Source: Thermoplasmatota archaeon
Lineage (GTDB): Archaea; Thermoplasmatota; B47-G6; B47-G6B; 47-G6
DNA: 64,000 nt
Direction: 5' to 3'
NCBI GenBank assembly: GCA_029258975.1
Contig: JAPDJS010000009.1
Location: 1 to 64,000, forward strand
The position numbers and the translations under genes were made by a program. A model generated the notes under the pieces. That model saw only the letters and a list, made by a program, of their open reading frames with translations, made no database searches and was not told the origin of the DNA. Within the stretch, counting starts at the first letter, position 1, and each line of letters starts with the position of its first letter. Positions 36,510 to 44,339 of the stretch are shown here, piece by piece.

Positions 36510-36847
36510 TCAACCCTTCTAAAGAGAGAGGATTGTAGTTTTGGGTAACTGAGTACTTCAAAGAGTAACGTTTGTATCGTAAGTGGCCTCCCACGTGCTA
36601 TATTTGAGCAACTACGGAAACATTTGAAATGTACGTGGACGGCCTTACTAGGGATTAGCACGATTCTCCTGCCTCTGCTGGTTATCCCGCTCCCATAGAA
36701 GCGGGAGAAGATGTTAAGGCAAGCATTGAACCTGAATCCACACTTCTCGCATACAAACTCCTCCTTATCGGTTCTATTCTTCTTACTCACGTGGCCACAG
36801 AGAGGGCATGTTATCGACGTCTTTTTAATATAAAAGATATTTCCTAA
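36329..36847 (-). pseudogene. Remnant of a TnpB-like protein, C-terminal zinc ribbon
   Basis: The minus-strand frame open from 36847 begins with KKTSITCPLCGHVSKKNR, followed by EEFVCEKCGFRFNA. This is the CX2C...CX2C zinc ribbon that ends TnpB, the RNA-guided nuclease of IS200/IS605 and IS607 elements. Nothing of the RuvC-like core remains upstream, where another gene lies in the opposite direction. The distal part of the frame, below about 36510, overlaps the TnpA remnant in another frame and is probably not coding. Only this tail survives. Confidence 0.7.
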
Positions 36848-36898
36848 TCACGAATAAAGACACTCATCTTCCATCCCATTGAAAATGGAGGTATATAG

Positions 36899-37549
36899 AT
36901 GTCTCCGAATCCTAAAATAAAACCATATTTAGACCAATTACAGAGTGCATATAATAATATTAGGAGCATAAACGACGAGATTCTCTCAGAGAGAGACAAA
37001 TACAAGATATATATGAGAATGAATTTCATATACAACATTCTCTCCGAAACAACAGACATTGACGAAGAAGCATTGAAAAAATACATTGATGACATTCTAT
37101 CAATTTCTCGAGCATCTTTTATAAAACAGTATGGAAAAAAGGAGTTTTTCAGCAAATTGCATCAAAATCTCGATGCAATCTCAAGATTGTTAGGGCCTAA
37201 ATCTAAAAGATTAAAATATATTGACATAGCTACCTACGGTGTTTTGGGCGCTTACCTACTCTCAGCTGTTAGCATAATTAAAACTGCCCAAATTGGTCCT
37301 TGGAGTCCATATCCTCTGCCTTCTATAATTATTGCAGCCATAGGAATAGTGCTCACATGGTTTCTAAGGAGGTCGTACTCCAGAGACATTGTTGCACTTA
37401 TTATCATAACCTCAACGTTAATATTTTACTCTGCAGGAATTGTAGTAATAATCGGCTCTCTCTACGATATTATCCTCTCCGGAGCCTCTGTGGTGTTAAT
37501 AATTATATGCATAGCACTTCTCATAAAAAATAGATACTTGTTCAAATAG
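36899..37549 (+). CDS. Hypothetical membrane protein with N-terminal helical cytoplasmic domain
   Basis: A 216-residue protein. The first 105 residues are soluble, charged and helical (PYLDQLQSAYNNIRSINDEILSERDKY). The last 110 hold four hydrophobic segments at about 112-130, 140-157, 165-186 and 188-208. GGAGGT lies seven bases before the ATG. The downstream trm5 starts 15 bases later. It borders the decayed transposon remnant upstream. No family was recognised; a membrane-attached scaffold or sensor is imaginable but unsupported. Confidence 0.75.
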   Translation: MSPNPKIKPYLDQLQSAYNNIRSINDEILSERDKYKIYMRMNFIYNILSETTDIDEEALKKYIDDILSISRASFIKQYGKKEFFSKLHQNLDAISRLLGPKSKRLKYIDIATYGVLGAYLLSAVSIIKTAQIGPWSPYPLPSIIIAAIGIVLTWFLRRSYSRDIVALIIITSTLIFYSAGIVVIIGSLYDIILSGASVVLIIICIALLIKNRYLFK

Positions 37550-37564
37550 AGATGTGGCATTCAT

Positions 37565-38578
37565 ATGTTTCCGGGAGTCTTAGTTAGTAAAAAGAGTGCA
37601 GAAGAAGTGAGGAAGCTACTTAAAAACAAAGATGTTCTTGATCCCAACAAGGTACCTCTACATGAAGATAACTATGTTATTTTTCCTATAAAGGAGGAAA
37701 AAGTGGCAGAAGCACGTAGTTTAGGTCTTAGGATAGTGTACAGAGACTTCAAAGTAAAAAGAAAAATTAAATCTTACAAAGATATTGTCCAAATTCCTGA
37801 AAATTTAAAGAAATATCTCCCAACGTCTTTTGATCAAATAGGCGATATCGTAATTATAAAGATTCCAGAAGAAGTTCTAGACTACGCGTCTCAAATAGGT
37901 GAAGCTATTATAAAAGCTTACAAAAGTGTAAAGTCTGTATACTTAGATAAAGGTGTAAAGGGGCCATACAGAGTTAGAGATCTCGAACATATAGCGGGAG
38001 AGAGAAAAACAGAAACAATTTACAAAGAATATGGTACTAGATTTATTGTAGACGTGTCAAAGGTGTATGTATCTCCTAGACTTGCAGAAGAGCATAAAAA
38101 ATTCTCTGAATATGTAAAACCCTCTGAGATTGTCTTTGATATGTTCTCTGGATTTGGCCCATTCTCTATTTTTGCTGCAAAAAAAGGTGCCTCCGCAGTT
38201 GCCACCGATATCAATCCATACGCAATTCATTATTTGTATGAGAGTGCGAAGTTAAATAGGGTAGAAGATAAAATATTAGGACTTGTCTCTGACTGTAGAA
38301 AAGTTGCAAGACTCATAAAAGTGAATCACGTGGTTATGAACTACCCTCACGGCTCAATTAGCTTTTTAGACTACGCTTTAGAATCCATCAAACCCCCAGG
38401 ATATATTCATATATACGTTATTGAATACAACGACAAAATTACTCAAACAGCCGATAATATAGTACATCTAATTGAGAACAAGGGATATAAAGCCAAACTT
38501 GTTGAAATAAGTTGTGGAAAGCCGTACGCACCATATCAGGCGTATTATGGGGTACATATAAGAATAGTTGGTGATTAA
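37565..38578 (+). CDS. trm5: tRNA (guanine37-N1)-methyltransferase, Trm5 family
   Basis: A 337-residue Trm5. An N-terminal region (FPGVLVSKKSAEEVRKLL) is followed by the family block TRFIVDVSKVYVSPRLAEEH (about residues 158-177). The Rossmann methyltransferase core has VFDMFSGFGPFSIFAAKKGA (about 194-213), ATDINPYAIHYLYESAKLN and the substrate motif VVMNYPHGSISFLDYAL (NYPHG replacing the usual NLP-type motif). It makes m1G37, which keeps the reading frame, and in some archaea relatives act in wyosine synthesis. It ends two bases before the next gene. Confidence 0.9.
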   Translation: MFPGVLVSKKSAEEVRKLLKNKDVLDPNKVPLHEDNYVIFPIKEEKVAEARSLGLRIVYRDFKVKRKIKSYKDIVQIPENLKKYLPTSFDQIGDIVIIKIPEEVLDYASQIGEAIIKAYKSVKSVYLDKGVKGPYRVRDLEHIAGERKTETIYKEYGTRFIVDVSKVYVSPRLAEEHKKFSEYVKPSEIVFDMFSGFGPFSIFAAKKGASAVATDINPYAIHYLYESAKLNRVEDKILGLVSDCRKVARLIKVNHVVMNYPHGSISFLDYALESIKPPGYIHIYVIEYNDKITQTADNIVHLIENKGYKAKLVEISCGKPYAPYQAYYGVHIRIVGD

Positions 38579-38580
38579 CC

Positions 38581-39156
38581 ATGAAAAAAATAATTTTCAT
38601 CCCAATGATTCCGAAACACAAATATTCCTACTCAGAAACGCTTAAAGTACTAGAAGAGCTTAATCCTGATTATATTATCGTAGACAGAGATCCCAAAGAA
38701 GTCGTTGATGAGATTTATGAGGGCATTTTACAACAATTTGGCCTTTTATCAGAAAAAATCGGATATGTTGATGCCGCATATGACTTTAATCCTGAAAAAA
38801 TCATTATTGTCAAAATTGAGGAAGAAGACCTATTTAAAGAGCTTCCTCAAAGAGCAGGATTGATGGAGCTTATTAAATTCAACATGTACTTGAGAAAATT
38901 GAGAAAGAGACTCTGGAAATCACTTGAAGAGTTTTTATCGTGGTTCTATAAACAAACATATCGTGTCGAGATTCTAAAGGCCTCAGAAATAGCACTCTCT
39001 AAAAAAATTCTTAAAGAAATAGAGTCTTTACCAGAAAATTCGAAAATTGCAATAATATGCGAATATACGCTCTTAAAGGCTCTAAAAGCCGTTCTCCACG
39101 ACTTTGTAATCTATAATAATAAGGTCGTTGACTTCTCTAACATTGCTCACGTCTAA
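38581..39156 (+). CDS. Hypothetical protein, possibly a distant TraB/PrgY relative
   Basis: A 191-residue soluble protein that was not securely recognised. The layout SYSETLKVLEELNPDYIIVDRD near the N terminus and KKILKEIESLPENSKIAIICEYTLLKALKAVL near the C terminus loosely parallels TraB-like proteins (a helix before a strand with an acidic end, then a terminal strand-helix). The GTxH motif of that family is replaced by IPKHKY. It follows trm5 directly. Its last 75 bases overlap the convergent gene at 39082. The TraB link is weak. Confidence 0.7.
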   Translation: MKKIIFIPMIPKHKYSYSETLKVLEELNPDYIIVDRDPKEVVDEIYEGILQQFGLLSEKIGYVDAAYDFNPEKIIIVKIEEEDLFKELPQRAGLMELIKFNMYLRKLRKRLWKSLEEFLSWFYKQTYRVEILKASEIALSKKILKEIESLPENSKIAIICEYTLLKALKAVLHDFVIYNNKVVDFSNIAHV

Positions 39157-39639
39157 CTTCTTTTCGAGTATTTTGGACAAAAATCCTGTTGCATAACCCA
39201 AAACGTAGCTAACTATTCTCCCATCTTTATAAATGGCTGCATTAGTCTTGTTAGTTTTGAGTTTAATTACATTACAATCCTCAGAGAGCTCTAAAGAGAG
39301 GGATCCCACACCATTTAAAAACAGCATGTTTAATGCATATTTCAGTTTTTCTTCAAGAGCAAGCGAACTATACTCCCGAATCCCTATAACTTCTATTAGC
39401 TTCTCGGCACTTTCCTGGCCTCGTAAAATACCCAGGCTATAAATAATTTCTCTAGCCATATCACCTAAGAACTCTTCTATAGCCCGCTCTAATCTTAATA
39501 GAAAATTGACACTTAGAAATATTATTGGATTTCCATAGAGCTTTAGATAATACTCTTTAGACTCCTCTTTGATCGAATCTATCCTCTTTTTGAAGTTCTC
39601 CTTTAGTTCTTTGGGATCGTCGTGCGTAACGACCATCAT
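39082..39639 (-). CDS. Hypothetical protein with possible V4R-like domain
   Basis: A 185-residue protein with a long N-terminal helical part (DPKELKENFKKRIDSIKEESKEYYLKLYG). A C-terminal alpha/beta part contains GIREYSSLALEEKLKYALN and IYKDGRIVSYVLGYATGFLSKILEKKLDVSNV. The 'GY..GFL...L.K.L.V..V' stretch is reminiscent of V4R (vinyl-reductase) small-molecule-binding domains, where a similar helix precedes the last strands. The usual terminal Cys motif is absent. It is transcribed convergently with the preceding gene and overlaps its end. The assignment is tentative. Confidence 0.65.
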   Translation of the reverse strand: MMVVTHDDPKELKENFKKRIDSIKEESKEYYLKLYGNPIIFLSVNFLLRLERAIEEFLGDMAREIIYSLGILRGQESAEKLIEVIGIREYSSLALEEKLKYALNMLFLNGVGSLSLELSEDCNVIKLKTNKTNAAIYKDGRIVSYVLGYATGFLSKILEKKLDVSNVREVNDLIIIDYKVVENGF

Positions 39640-39938
39640 TTCTCGCTACCTCACAACCTTTCAATATTAATTATGAAGGGAATCAATTAATTATATTTAT
39701 TTCACTAAAACTTTTCATGCCGTTCACTTTCTTGTCCTATTCTATCCTCAAAGATCTCTTATTCGAAACAGGTTTATTTCGACATCTTTGATTAATATCC
39801 TAGAATTCCCACAAAAGCTTAGATTTGCTCAGATTTACACTAATAGTCCAAAAGTAAATTATAAATAGAGAGAATTATTAGCAATCGCCCATCTTAGCTT
39901 TAGGGAGAGCTTTTGCTCCATAATATTTATTATTGACT
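39640..39938 (+). other. Intergenic region upstream of the molybdopterin operon
   Basis: About 300 bases with no gene. AAATTATAAATAGAG near 39856-39870 and TAATATTTATTATT at 39921-39934 are TATA-like on the plus strand. The second lies at the right distance to start transcription near 39950-39960, inside the palindrome that follows. Confidence 0.45.
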
Positions 39939-39966
39939 CTCGATATATACAATTGTACATATCGAG
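39939..39966. promoter_or_regulatory. 28-nt near-perfect palindrome, candidate ModE-type operator
   Basis: Thirteen of 14 pairs match around the centre 39952/39953. The half-sites are CTCGATATATACAA and TTGTACATATCGAG, with one A:C mismatch at 39947/39958. It ends 24 bases before the moaA start and overlaps the predicted transcript start, a place suited to repression. The outer CGATATAT/ATATCG parts resemble the bacterial ModE operator, whose halves read CGTTATATA. The last gene of the operon encodes a ModE-type DNA-binding domain. Confidence 0.65.
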
Positions 39967-39990
39967 CAACAAACTTAAGAGATGATTTAT

Positions 39991-40857
39991 ATGTTAAAAG
40001 ATCCTTACGGGAGGCCTCTTACAGAGCTCAGGATATCCGTTACTCATACATGTAACTATAGATGTATTTTTTGTCATAGGGAGGGTATTAATGATTCTCC
40101 CAAGGAGATTTCAGTACATGAGTGGGAAAAGATATTTCAAGCAGCCAAGGAGTTAGGAATAAGAAAAATAAAAATTACAGGTGGAGAGCCTCTTTTGTAT
40201 CCTCAAATAGTTGAGTTCGTGCAAACAGCAAAGAAATATTTTGAAGAGGTATCATTGACTACAAACGGTTACTATCTTCAAGAATACGCTAAAAAACTTA
40301 AAGATGCCGGAATTGACAGAATAAATGTGAGTTTACATACACTAAATGATAATGTCTACGAAAAAATCACTGGTGTCAAAGGTCTGCTGAAAGTTATTAA
40401 AGGTGTTGAGAGTGCGATATCACACGGAATTTTTGTGAAGATCAATGTTTTAATTCTTAATGGGTTCAACGAGGGGGAGGTCAAAAGCTTCATTAAATTT
40501 GCCAGAGAGAAAGACGTAAATATCCAATTCATAGAGTACGAACCCCTGCTAGGACTGGATAAAAGATATCATATTTCGCTAGAGTACATTGAAAAAATGC
40601 TTGAAAAGGAGGCTATTGCCATCAAAATTAAAAGAAGACATTTTAAAAAGTCATATCTGTTACCCCCTTGGATCGATGTGCTTAGAACTTGGCACTCAAA
40701 AGAAATGTGTCTAGGATGTACGAGACTTAGAGTGCTACCAGATGGGAGTATTATCCCGTGTATATATCGGGGAAATGAAAGAGTTTTTATGGACTTTAGC
40801 AACCCTCAAAGGTCTATTATAAAGGCTAATAACTTAAGAAGGCCCTACTGGGGATGA
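39991..40857 (+). CDS. moaA: GTP 3',8-cyclase MoaA
   Basis: A 288-residue MoaA that starts molybdopterin synthesis from GTP. The radical SAM cluster motif is VTHTCNYRCIFCHREG (CX3CX2C, about residues 15-30), and KITGGEPLLYP follows near 63. The second [4Fe-4S] site is MCLGCTRLRVLPDGSIIPC (CX2CX13C, about 250-268). The C terminus is RRPYWG instead of the usual Gly-Gly tail that reaches into the active site, which is odd. ATG at 39991 is preferred because GAGATGAT lies just before it. It overlaps the upstream codons of moaC. Confidence 0.93.
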   Translation: MLKDPYGRPLTELRISVTHTCNYRCIFCHREGINDSPKEISVHEWEKIFQAAKELGIRKIKITGGEPLLYPQIVEFVQTAKKYFEEVSLTTNGYYLQEYAKKLKDAGIDRINVSLHTLNDNVYEKITGVKGLLKVIKGVESAISHGIFVKINVLILNGFNEGEVKSFIKFAREKDVNIQFIEYEPLLGLDKRYHISLEYIEKMLEKEAIAIKIKRRHFKKSYLLPPWIDVLRTWHSKEMCLGCTRLRVLPDGSIIPCIYRGNERVFMDFSNPQRSIIKANNLRRPYWG

Positions 40858-40859
40858 TT

Positions 40860-41309
40860 ATGCCTATTGTAGATATCTCGAAAAAGGATGTTATAGTAAG
40901 AGAAGCTATTGCAGAAGGATTTATCCGACTGAAAAGGGATACCATAGAAACTATCAAAAAAGGAAGCGTAAAAAAGGGAGATCCTCTTGAAACTGCCAAG
41001 GTTTCTGCTGCATTGGCCGTAAAAAATACTCCTCAAGTAATCCCTTATTGTCACCCAATTCCCATAGAACACATAGATATCTCATTTGAGATCCTCGAAG
41101 ATGGTATTAAAGCATTGTGTAAAGTAAAAGCTACGTCAAAGACTGGAGTAGAAATGGAGGCTTTAGTAGGAGTTACCATAGCGTTATTGACCATTTGGGA
41201 TATGATAAAGTATCTTGAAAAAGATGAAAAAGGGCAGTACCCTCATACAAGAATTGAATACATAAAAGTCGTAAAGAAGGTGAAGGCTAATGCCGCACAA
41301 CGAACATGA
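40860..41309 (+). CDS. moaC: Cyclic pyranopterin monophosphate synthase MoaC
   Basis: A 149-residue MoaC, which converts the MoaA product to cyclic pyranopterin monophosphate. Motifs are MPIVDISKKDVIVREAIAEG (N terminus), VIPYCHPIPIEHIDISFE (about residues 60-77), TGVEMEALVGVTIALLTIWDMIKYLEKD (about 98-125, with catalytic Asp and Lys) and HTRIEYIKVVKK. The ATG follows GGGGATGATT. Its end overlaps moaB by 20 bases. Confidence 0.95.
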   Translation: MPIVDISKKDVIVREAIAEGFIRLKRDTIETIKKGSVKKGDPLETAKVSAALAVKNTPQVIPYCHPIPIEHIDISFEILEDGIKALCKVKATSKTGVEMEALVGVTIALLTIWDMIKYLEKDEKGQYPHTRIEYIKVVKKVKANAAQRT

Positions 41310-41808
41310 GGAAGCTGCAAAAGAGATGTATAGTAGTGTAAAAGTTTCGATTATAACTGTCTCCGATACAAGAACCGAGTCTGAGGACATTAGCGGAGGA
41401 ATAATTATAGAAAAAATAAAAAACGCTGGGCACAAAATACACAAATACTCGATATGTAAAGATGACATAGTTTCAATTCGCCAGACGCTTATGGATTCTC
41501 TAAAGGGTTCTGATGTAATAATCATAAATGGCGGAACAGGAGTTTCTGTGAGAGATGTTACGATAGAAGCCGTAAGACCACTTTTAGATAAAGAGATCGA
41601 AGGATTTGGGGAGATATTTAGATTTGTGAGTTATCAAGAAATAGGCCCCAGTGCAACACTTTCGAGAGCACTTGCAGGTATAATCTCCGGAAAGGTTGTA
41701 TTCTGTATCCCGGGTTCGCCCAACGCTGTTGAAACTGCATTGGAGAGGCTCATTATCCCTTTGATTCCCCACATTCTTTATGAGGTGCATAAACATGAGG
41801 CCCTTTAA
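41290..41808 (+). CDS. moaB: Molybdopterin adenylyltransferase, MoaB/MogA family
   Basis: A 172-residue MoaB/MogA protein that adenylylates molybdopterin. Sites are ITVSDTRTESEDISGGII (about residues 19-36), IIINGGTGVSVRDVTIEAV (about 77-95), GEIFRFVSYQEIGPSATLSRALAG (about 110-133) and FCIPGSPNAVETALERL. It overlaps moaC by 20 bases and moeA by 14, so the Moco genes form one packed operon. GGTGAAGG precedes the ATG. Confidence 0.95.
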   Translation: MPHNEHEEAAKEMYSSVKVSIITVSDTRTESEDISGGIIIEKIKNAGHKIHKYSICKDDIVSIRQTLMDSLKGSDVIIINGGTGVSVRDVTIEAVRPLLDKEIEGFGEIFRFVSYQEIGPSATLSRALAGIISGKVVFCIPGSPNAVETALERLIIPLIPHILYEVHKHEAL

Positions 41809-43012
41809 GAGGCTCATCTCAGCGGAAGATGCACTAAAAATTTTGCTTGAACACGCAAAGCCTATAGAAGATATTGAAGAAGTGGACATTCTAGCTGCTC
41901 TGGGAAGAGTTCTCGCCGAGGATATGCTGGCACCTATAGACATACCTCCATTTGATAGAGCAGCAGAAGATGGATACGCTGTACGTGCAGAAGATACCTT
42001 TGGAGCATCTAGGGTTCATCCAAAAAAACTCAAAATTATAGGTAAAATACTGGCAGGAGAAACTCCTAACATTAAAGTAGAGCCAAACACTGCTGTAGAA
42101 ATAGCCACTGGAGCTGTTCTCCCTGAAGGTGCAAATGCTGTCGTTCGTGTAGAGGATACTGAGCTAGACGAAAATGGTGAGTTTGTAATCATATATACTG
42201 CCGTACATCCGGGTTTTGATGTCTCAAAAAGAGGCGAAGATATCAAAAAAGGTCAAATCCTTCTTAAACGAGGAACTTTGCTTAAGCCTGCTCAAATAGG
42301 CGCTCTTGCAGCTGTTGGGATCAACAGAGTAAAGGTCTTCAGAAGGCCCCGGATAGCTATAATTCCTACTGGAGATGAGCTCATAGAACCTGGAAAAGAC
42401 CTTCAGCCCGGAAAAATTTATGATGTTAATACATACACGCTATCCGCAATAGCAATAGAAAATGGGGCTTTACCGGTTATGGTAGAACGCATACCCGATG
42501 ATCTGGAGGATCTAAGAAATGCCCTGGATAGAGCTCTTGACATTGCCGACCTAATAGTGTTCTCTGGAGGTTCTTCTGTTGGAGTTAGAGATTTCCTCAT
42601 AGACATATTCGAAGAAAGGGGAGAAATATTATTCCATGGGGTGAAGATAAAGCCTGGAAAACCTACCCTCGCTGCGATAATCAATGAAAAGCTTGTCTTA
42701 GGTTTTCCAGGATATCCTACATCGTGTCTAAGCAACGCCTACTACTTCCTAGTACCACTAATTAGAAAACTTGCAAGGCTACCAGAAAAAAGGTGGCGTA
42801 TCGTAAAGGGTCGCATGGCCCATAGAATTACATCAACTCTTGGAAGAATGCAAATACTACCCGTTCGTATTAATGGCGATCTTGTAGAATCCGCTTTTAA
42901 GGAGTCTGGAGCCATCACTAGCATGTCAAACGCAGAGGGTCTGATATACATTCCAGAAGACGTGGATCTTCTGGAAAGAGGTGATATTGTAGACGTTTAC
43001 ATTATTGATTGA
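41795..43012 (+). CDS. moeA: Molybdopterin molybdenumtransferase MoeA
   Basis: A 405-residue MoeA, which inserts molybdate or tungstate into adenylylated molybdopterin. It shows PPFDRAAEDGYAVRAEDT (about residues 51-68), EIATGAVLPEGANAVVRVEDTE (about 105), RRPRIAIIPTGDEL (about 182), VFSGGSSVGVRDFLID (about 250) and GVKIKPGKPTLAAI with VLGFPGYPTSCLSN (about 285-315). There is no C-terminal periplasmic-binding fusion. ATG at 41795 has GAGGTG upstream by seven bases. Confidence 0.95.
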   Translation: MRPFKRLISAEDALKILLEHAKPIEDIEEVDILAALGRVLAEDMLAPIDIPPFDRAAEDGYAVRAEDTFGASRVHPKKLKIIGKILAGETPNIKVEPNTAVEIATGAVLPEGANAVVRVEDTELDENGEFVIIYTAVHPGFDVSKRGEDIKKGQILLKRGTLLKPAQIGALAAVGINRVKVFRRPRIAIIPTGDELIEPGKDLQPGKIYDVNTYTLSAIAIENGALPVMVERIPDDLEDLRNALDRALDIADLIVFSGGSSVGVRDFLIDIFEERGEILFHGVKIKPGKPTLAAIINEKLVLGFPGYPTSCLSNAYYFLVPLIRKLARLPEKRWRIVKGRMAHRITSTLGRMQILPVRINGDLVESAFKESGAITSMSNAEGLIYIPEDVDLLERGDIVDVYIID

Positions 43013-43021
43013 GGTGCAAAT

Positions 43022-43702
43022 ATGGCAATCGCAATTCTTTATGTAAGGGGATATTCCAATAGCGGAAAAACTGAATTAATATCGAGATTATTGAAAGATC
43101 TTTCAAAATATTACAAAATAGGGGTGATCAAAACAAGTAAAGAAGGTTTTGACGTTGAAGGAAAAGATACTCAAAAACTCTTTTCTTCGGGCCCTCAATT
43201 TGTTCTTGGAGTCTCACAACAAGAAGTTTTATTGAAGTTCAAGGATGTATCGATAGATGAGATATGCAAAAAGCTCACGGATATTTTTGACGTTGACTTC
43301 ATTATTGTTGAGGGAATGAAGCACAAGAAAGGACCAAATATTGCAATGAACAATGAATTCGCCGATAAAGATACCATTGCTGTCTACAATGGTAGCAATT
43401 ATGAGGAAGTTCTGAAAGCAGTAAAGCGATTTGCTGAAATTGCTAAATATTACAAAGCTCTCCCAGGAATCAACTGCGGGTTGTGCGGGATGGGCTGTTG
43501 GGATTTGGCTCAAGCTTTGTATGAAAATAAGAGTGTGGAGTGTAAACTTATGAAAGAGCTTGAACTACAGATTTCTGTAAATAATAAACCAATATTTGTA
43601 AATCCATTTGTAAAAAGACTTGTCAAAAACGTAATTTTGAGTATTATAAAAGAGTTGAAGGGTTATGAAAAAGGCGAAATTGTTATTAGACTTAGAGCCT
43701 GA
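43022..43702 (+). CDS. mobB: MobB-like GTPase fused to a [4Fe-4S] cluster domain
   Basis: A 226-residue protein. The N-terminal 145 residues are MobB: a P-loop VRGYSNSGKTELISRLL (about 8-24), DTQKLFSSG near 48 and FIIVEGMKHKKGPNI near 93-107. The C-terminal part has CGLCGMGCWDLAQALYENK followed by Cys 15 residues after the third (about 152-173), matching the PF04060-type four-cysteine Fe-S domain. MobB helps load guanine dinucleotide cofactors. The Fe-S module suggests that redox state or an electron partner controls it. It overlaps the ModE-like gene by 38 bases. Confidence 0.88.
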   Translation: MAIAILYVRGYSNSGKTELISRLLKDLSKYYKIGVIKTSKEGFDVEGKDTQKLFSSGPQFVLGVSQQEVLLKFKDVSIDEICKKLTDIFDVDFIIVEGMKHKKGPNIAMNNEFADKDTIAVYNGSNYEEVLKAVKRFAEIAKYYKALPGINCGLCGMGCWDLAQALYENKSVECKLMKELELQISVNNKPIFVNPFVKRLVKNVILSIIKELKGYEKGEIVIRLRA

Positions 43703-44033
43703 GGTAAGAATTTTCCTCAAGAAAGAGAACAAAATTGTGATGGGTAGGGGAACATACCTTCTTTTAAAGGAAATTCAAAAACATGGAAACATAATGGACG
43801 CTTGTAGAGCTCTTGGTATGTCCTATAAAAAGGCCATGAAACTCATCAAAAGAGTTGAAGATCTTATCGACGAAGAGATCATTGAAAGTAAAAGGGGTGG
43901 GGCTGCTCATGGATTTTCAAAACTCACAGATGTTGGCCTTCTATTAATAAAGATCTACGAAAAGGTAGAGAACATTATTGAGAATTCGCTAAAAGAATTA
44001 GAGCTTTCGCGAGATACCTCTACAAACAATTAA
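43665..44033 (+). CDS. ModE-like N-terminal DNA-binding protein
   Basis: A 122-residue LysR/ModE-type winged helix. The core is RGTYLLLKEIQKHGNIMDACRALGMSYKKAMKLIKRVEDL (about residues 26-65), followed by GGAAHGFSKLTDVGLLLIKIYEKVE, the ModE N-domain pattern (GGxxGGG.xLT). The molybdate-binding MOP domains of bacterial ModE are missing, as in many archaea. It is the last gene of the moa/moe/mob operon and is the best candidate to bind the palindrome at its promoter. Confidence 0.9.
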   Translation: MKKAKLLLDLEPEVRIFLKKENKIVMGRGTYLLLKEIQKHGNIMDACRALGMSYKKAMKLIKRVEDLIDEEIIESKRGGAAHGFSKLTDVGLLLIKIYEKVENIIENSLKELELSRDTSTNN

Positions 44034-44266
44034 AACGATGGTATATTTTCTGTGAGTTTCTTTATTACAAATCCGCTCTCAAAGTCCCCTATTAATGTTG
44101 GGCTCTCAATTTCTATTCTTAGACTCTCATTCTGCATTTTCAATCTTTCATTAGAGTGGTCTGTAAGCTTTTCAGTTACGTAAAATCCTCCAAAAATAGA
44201 TGCAAGTAATAATACTAAAAGTATCAATCCCACAATCGTTAGTTTTCTGTTATTAATTACACTCAT
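44030..44266 (-). CDS. Small single-TM hypothetical protein
   Basis: A 78-residue protein: a short basic N terminus (INNRKL), one hydrophobic helix (TIVGLILLVLLLASIFGGFYV, about residues 10-30) and an outside tail of about 45 residues. AGGTGACACGCG precedes the ATG, supporting a real gene. Its stop overlaps the convergent ModE-like gene by four bases. It is divergent from the Lrp-TRASH regulator, whose operator-like repeat lies in the 73-base gap. No family was recognised. Confidence 0.65.
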   Translation of the reverse strand: MSVINNRKLTIVGLILLVLLLASIFGGFYVTEKLTDHSNERLKMQNESLRIEIESPTLIGDFESGFVIKKLTENIPSF

Positions 44267-44280
44267 CGCGTGTCACCTAA

Positions 44281-44295
44281 TCGACTTTGAGTCGA
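44281..44295. promoter_or_regulatory. Inverted repeat TCGACT-TTG-AGTCGA between divergent genes
   Basis: Perfect 6-bp arms with a three-base centre lie between the single-TM gene (start 44266, minus) and the Lrp-TRASH regulator (start 44340, plus). Lrp/AsnC proteins often bind 13-15-bp palindromes at their own promoters, so autoregulation is plausible. Confidence 0.45.
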
Positions 44296-44339
44296 GAATA
44301 AAAAATAATTTTTTGATCATATTATCTTGTGTGATAGTC

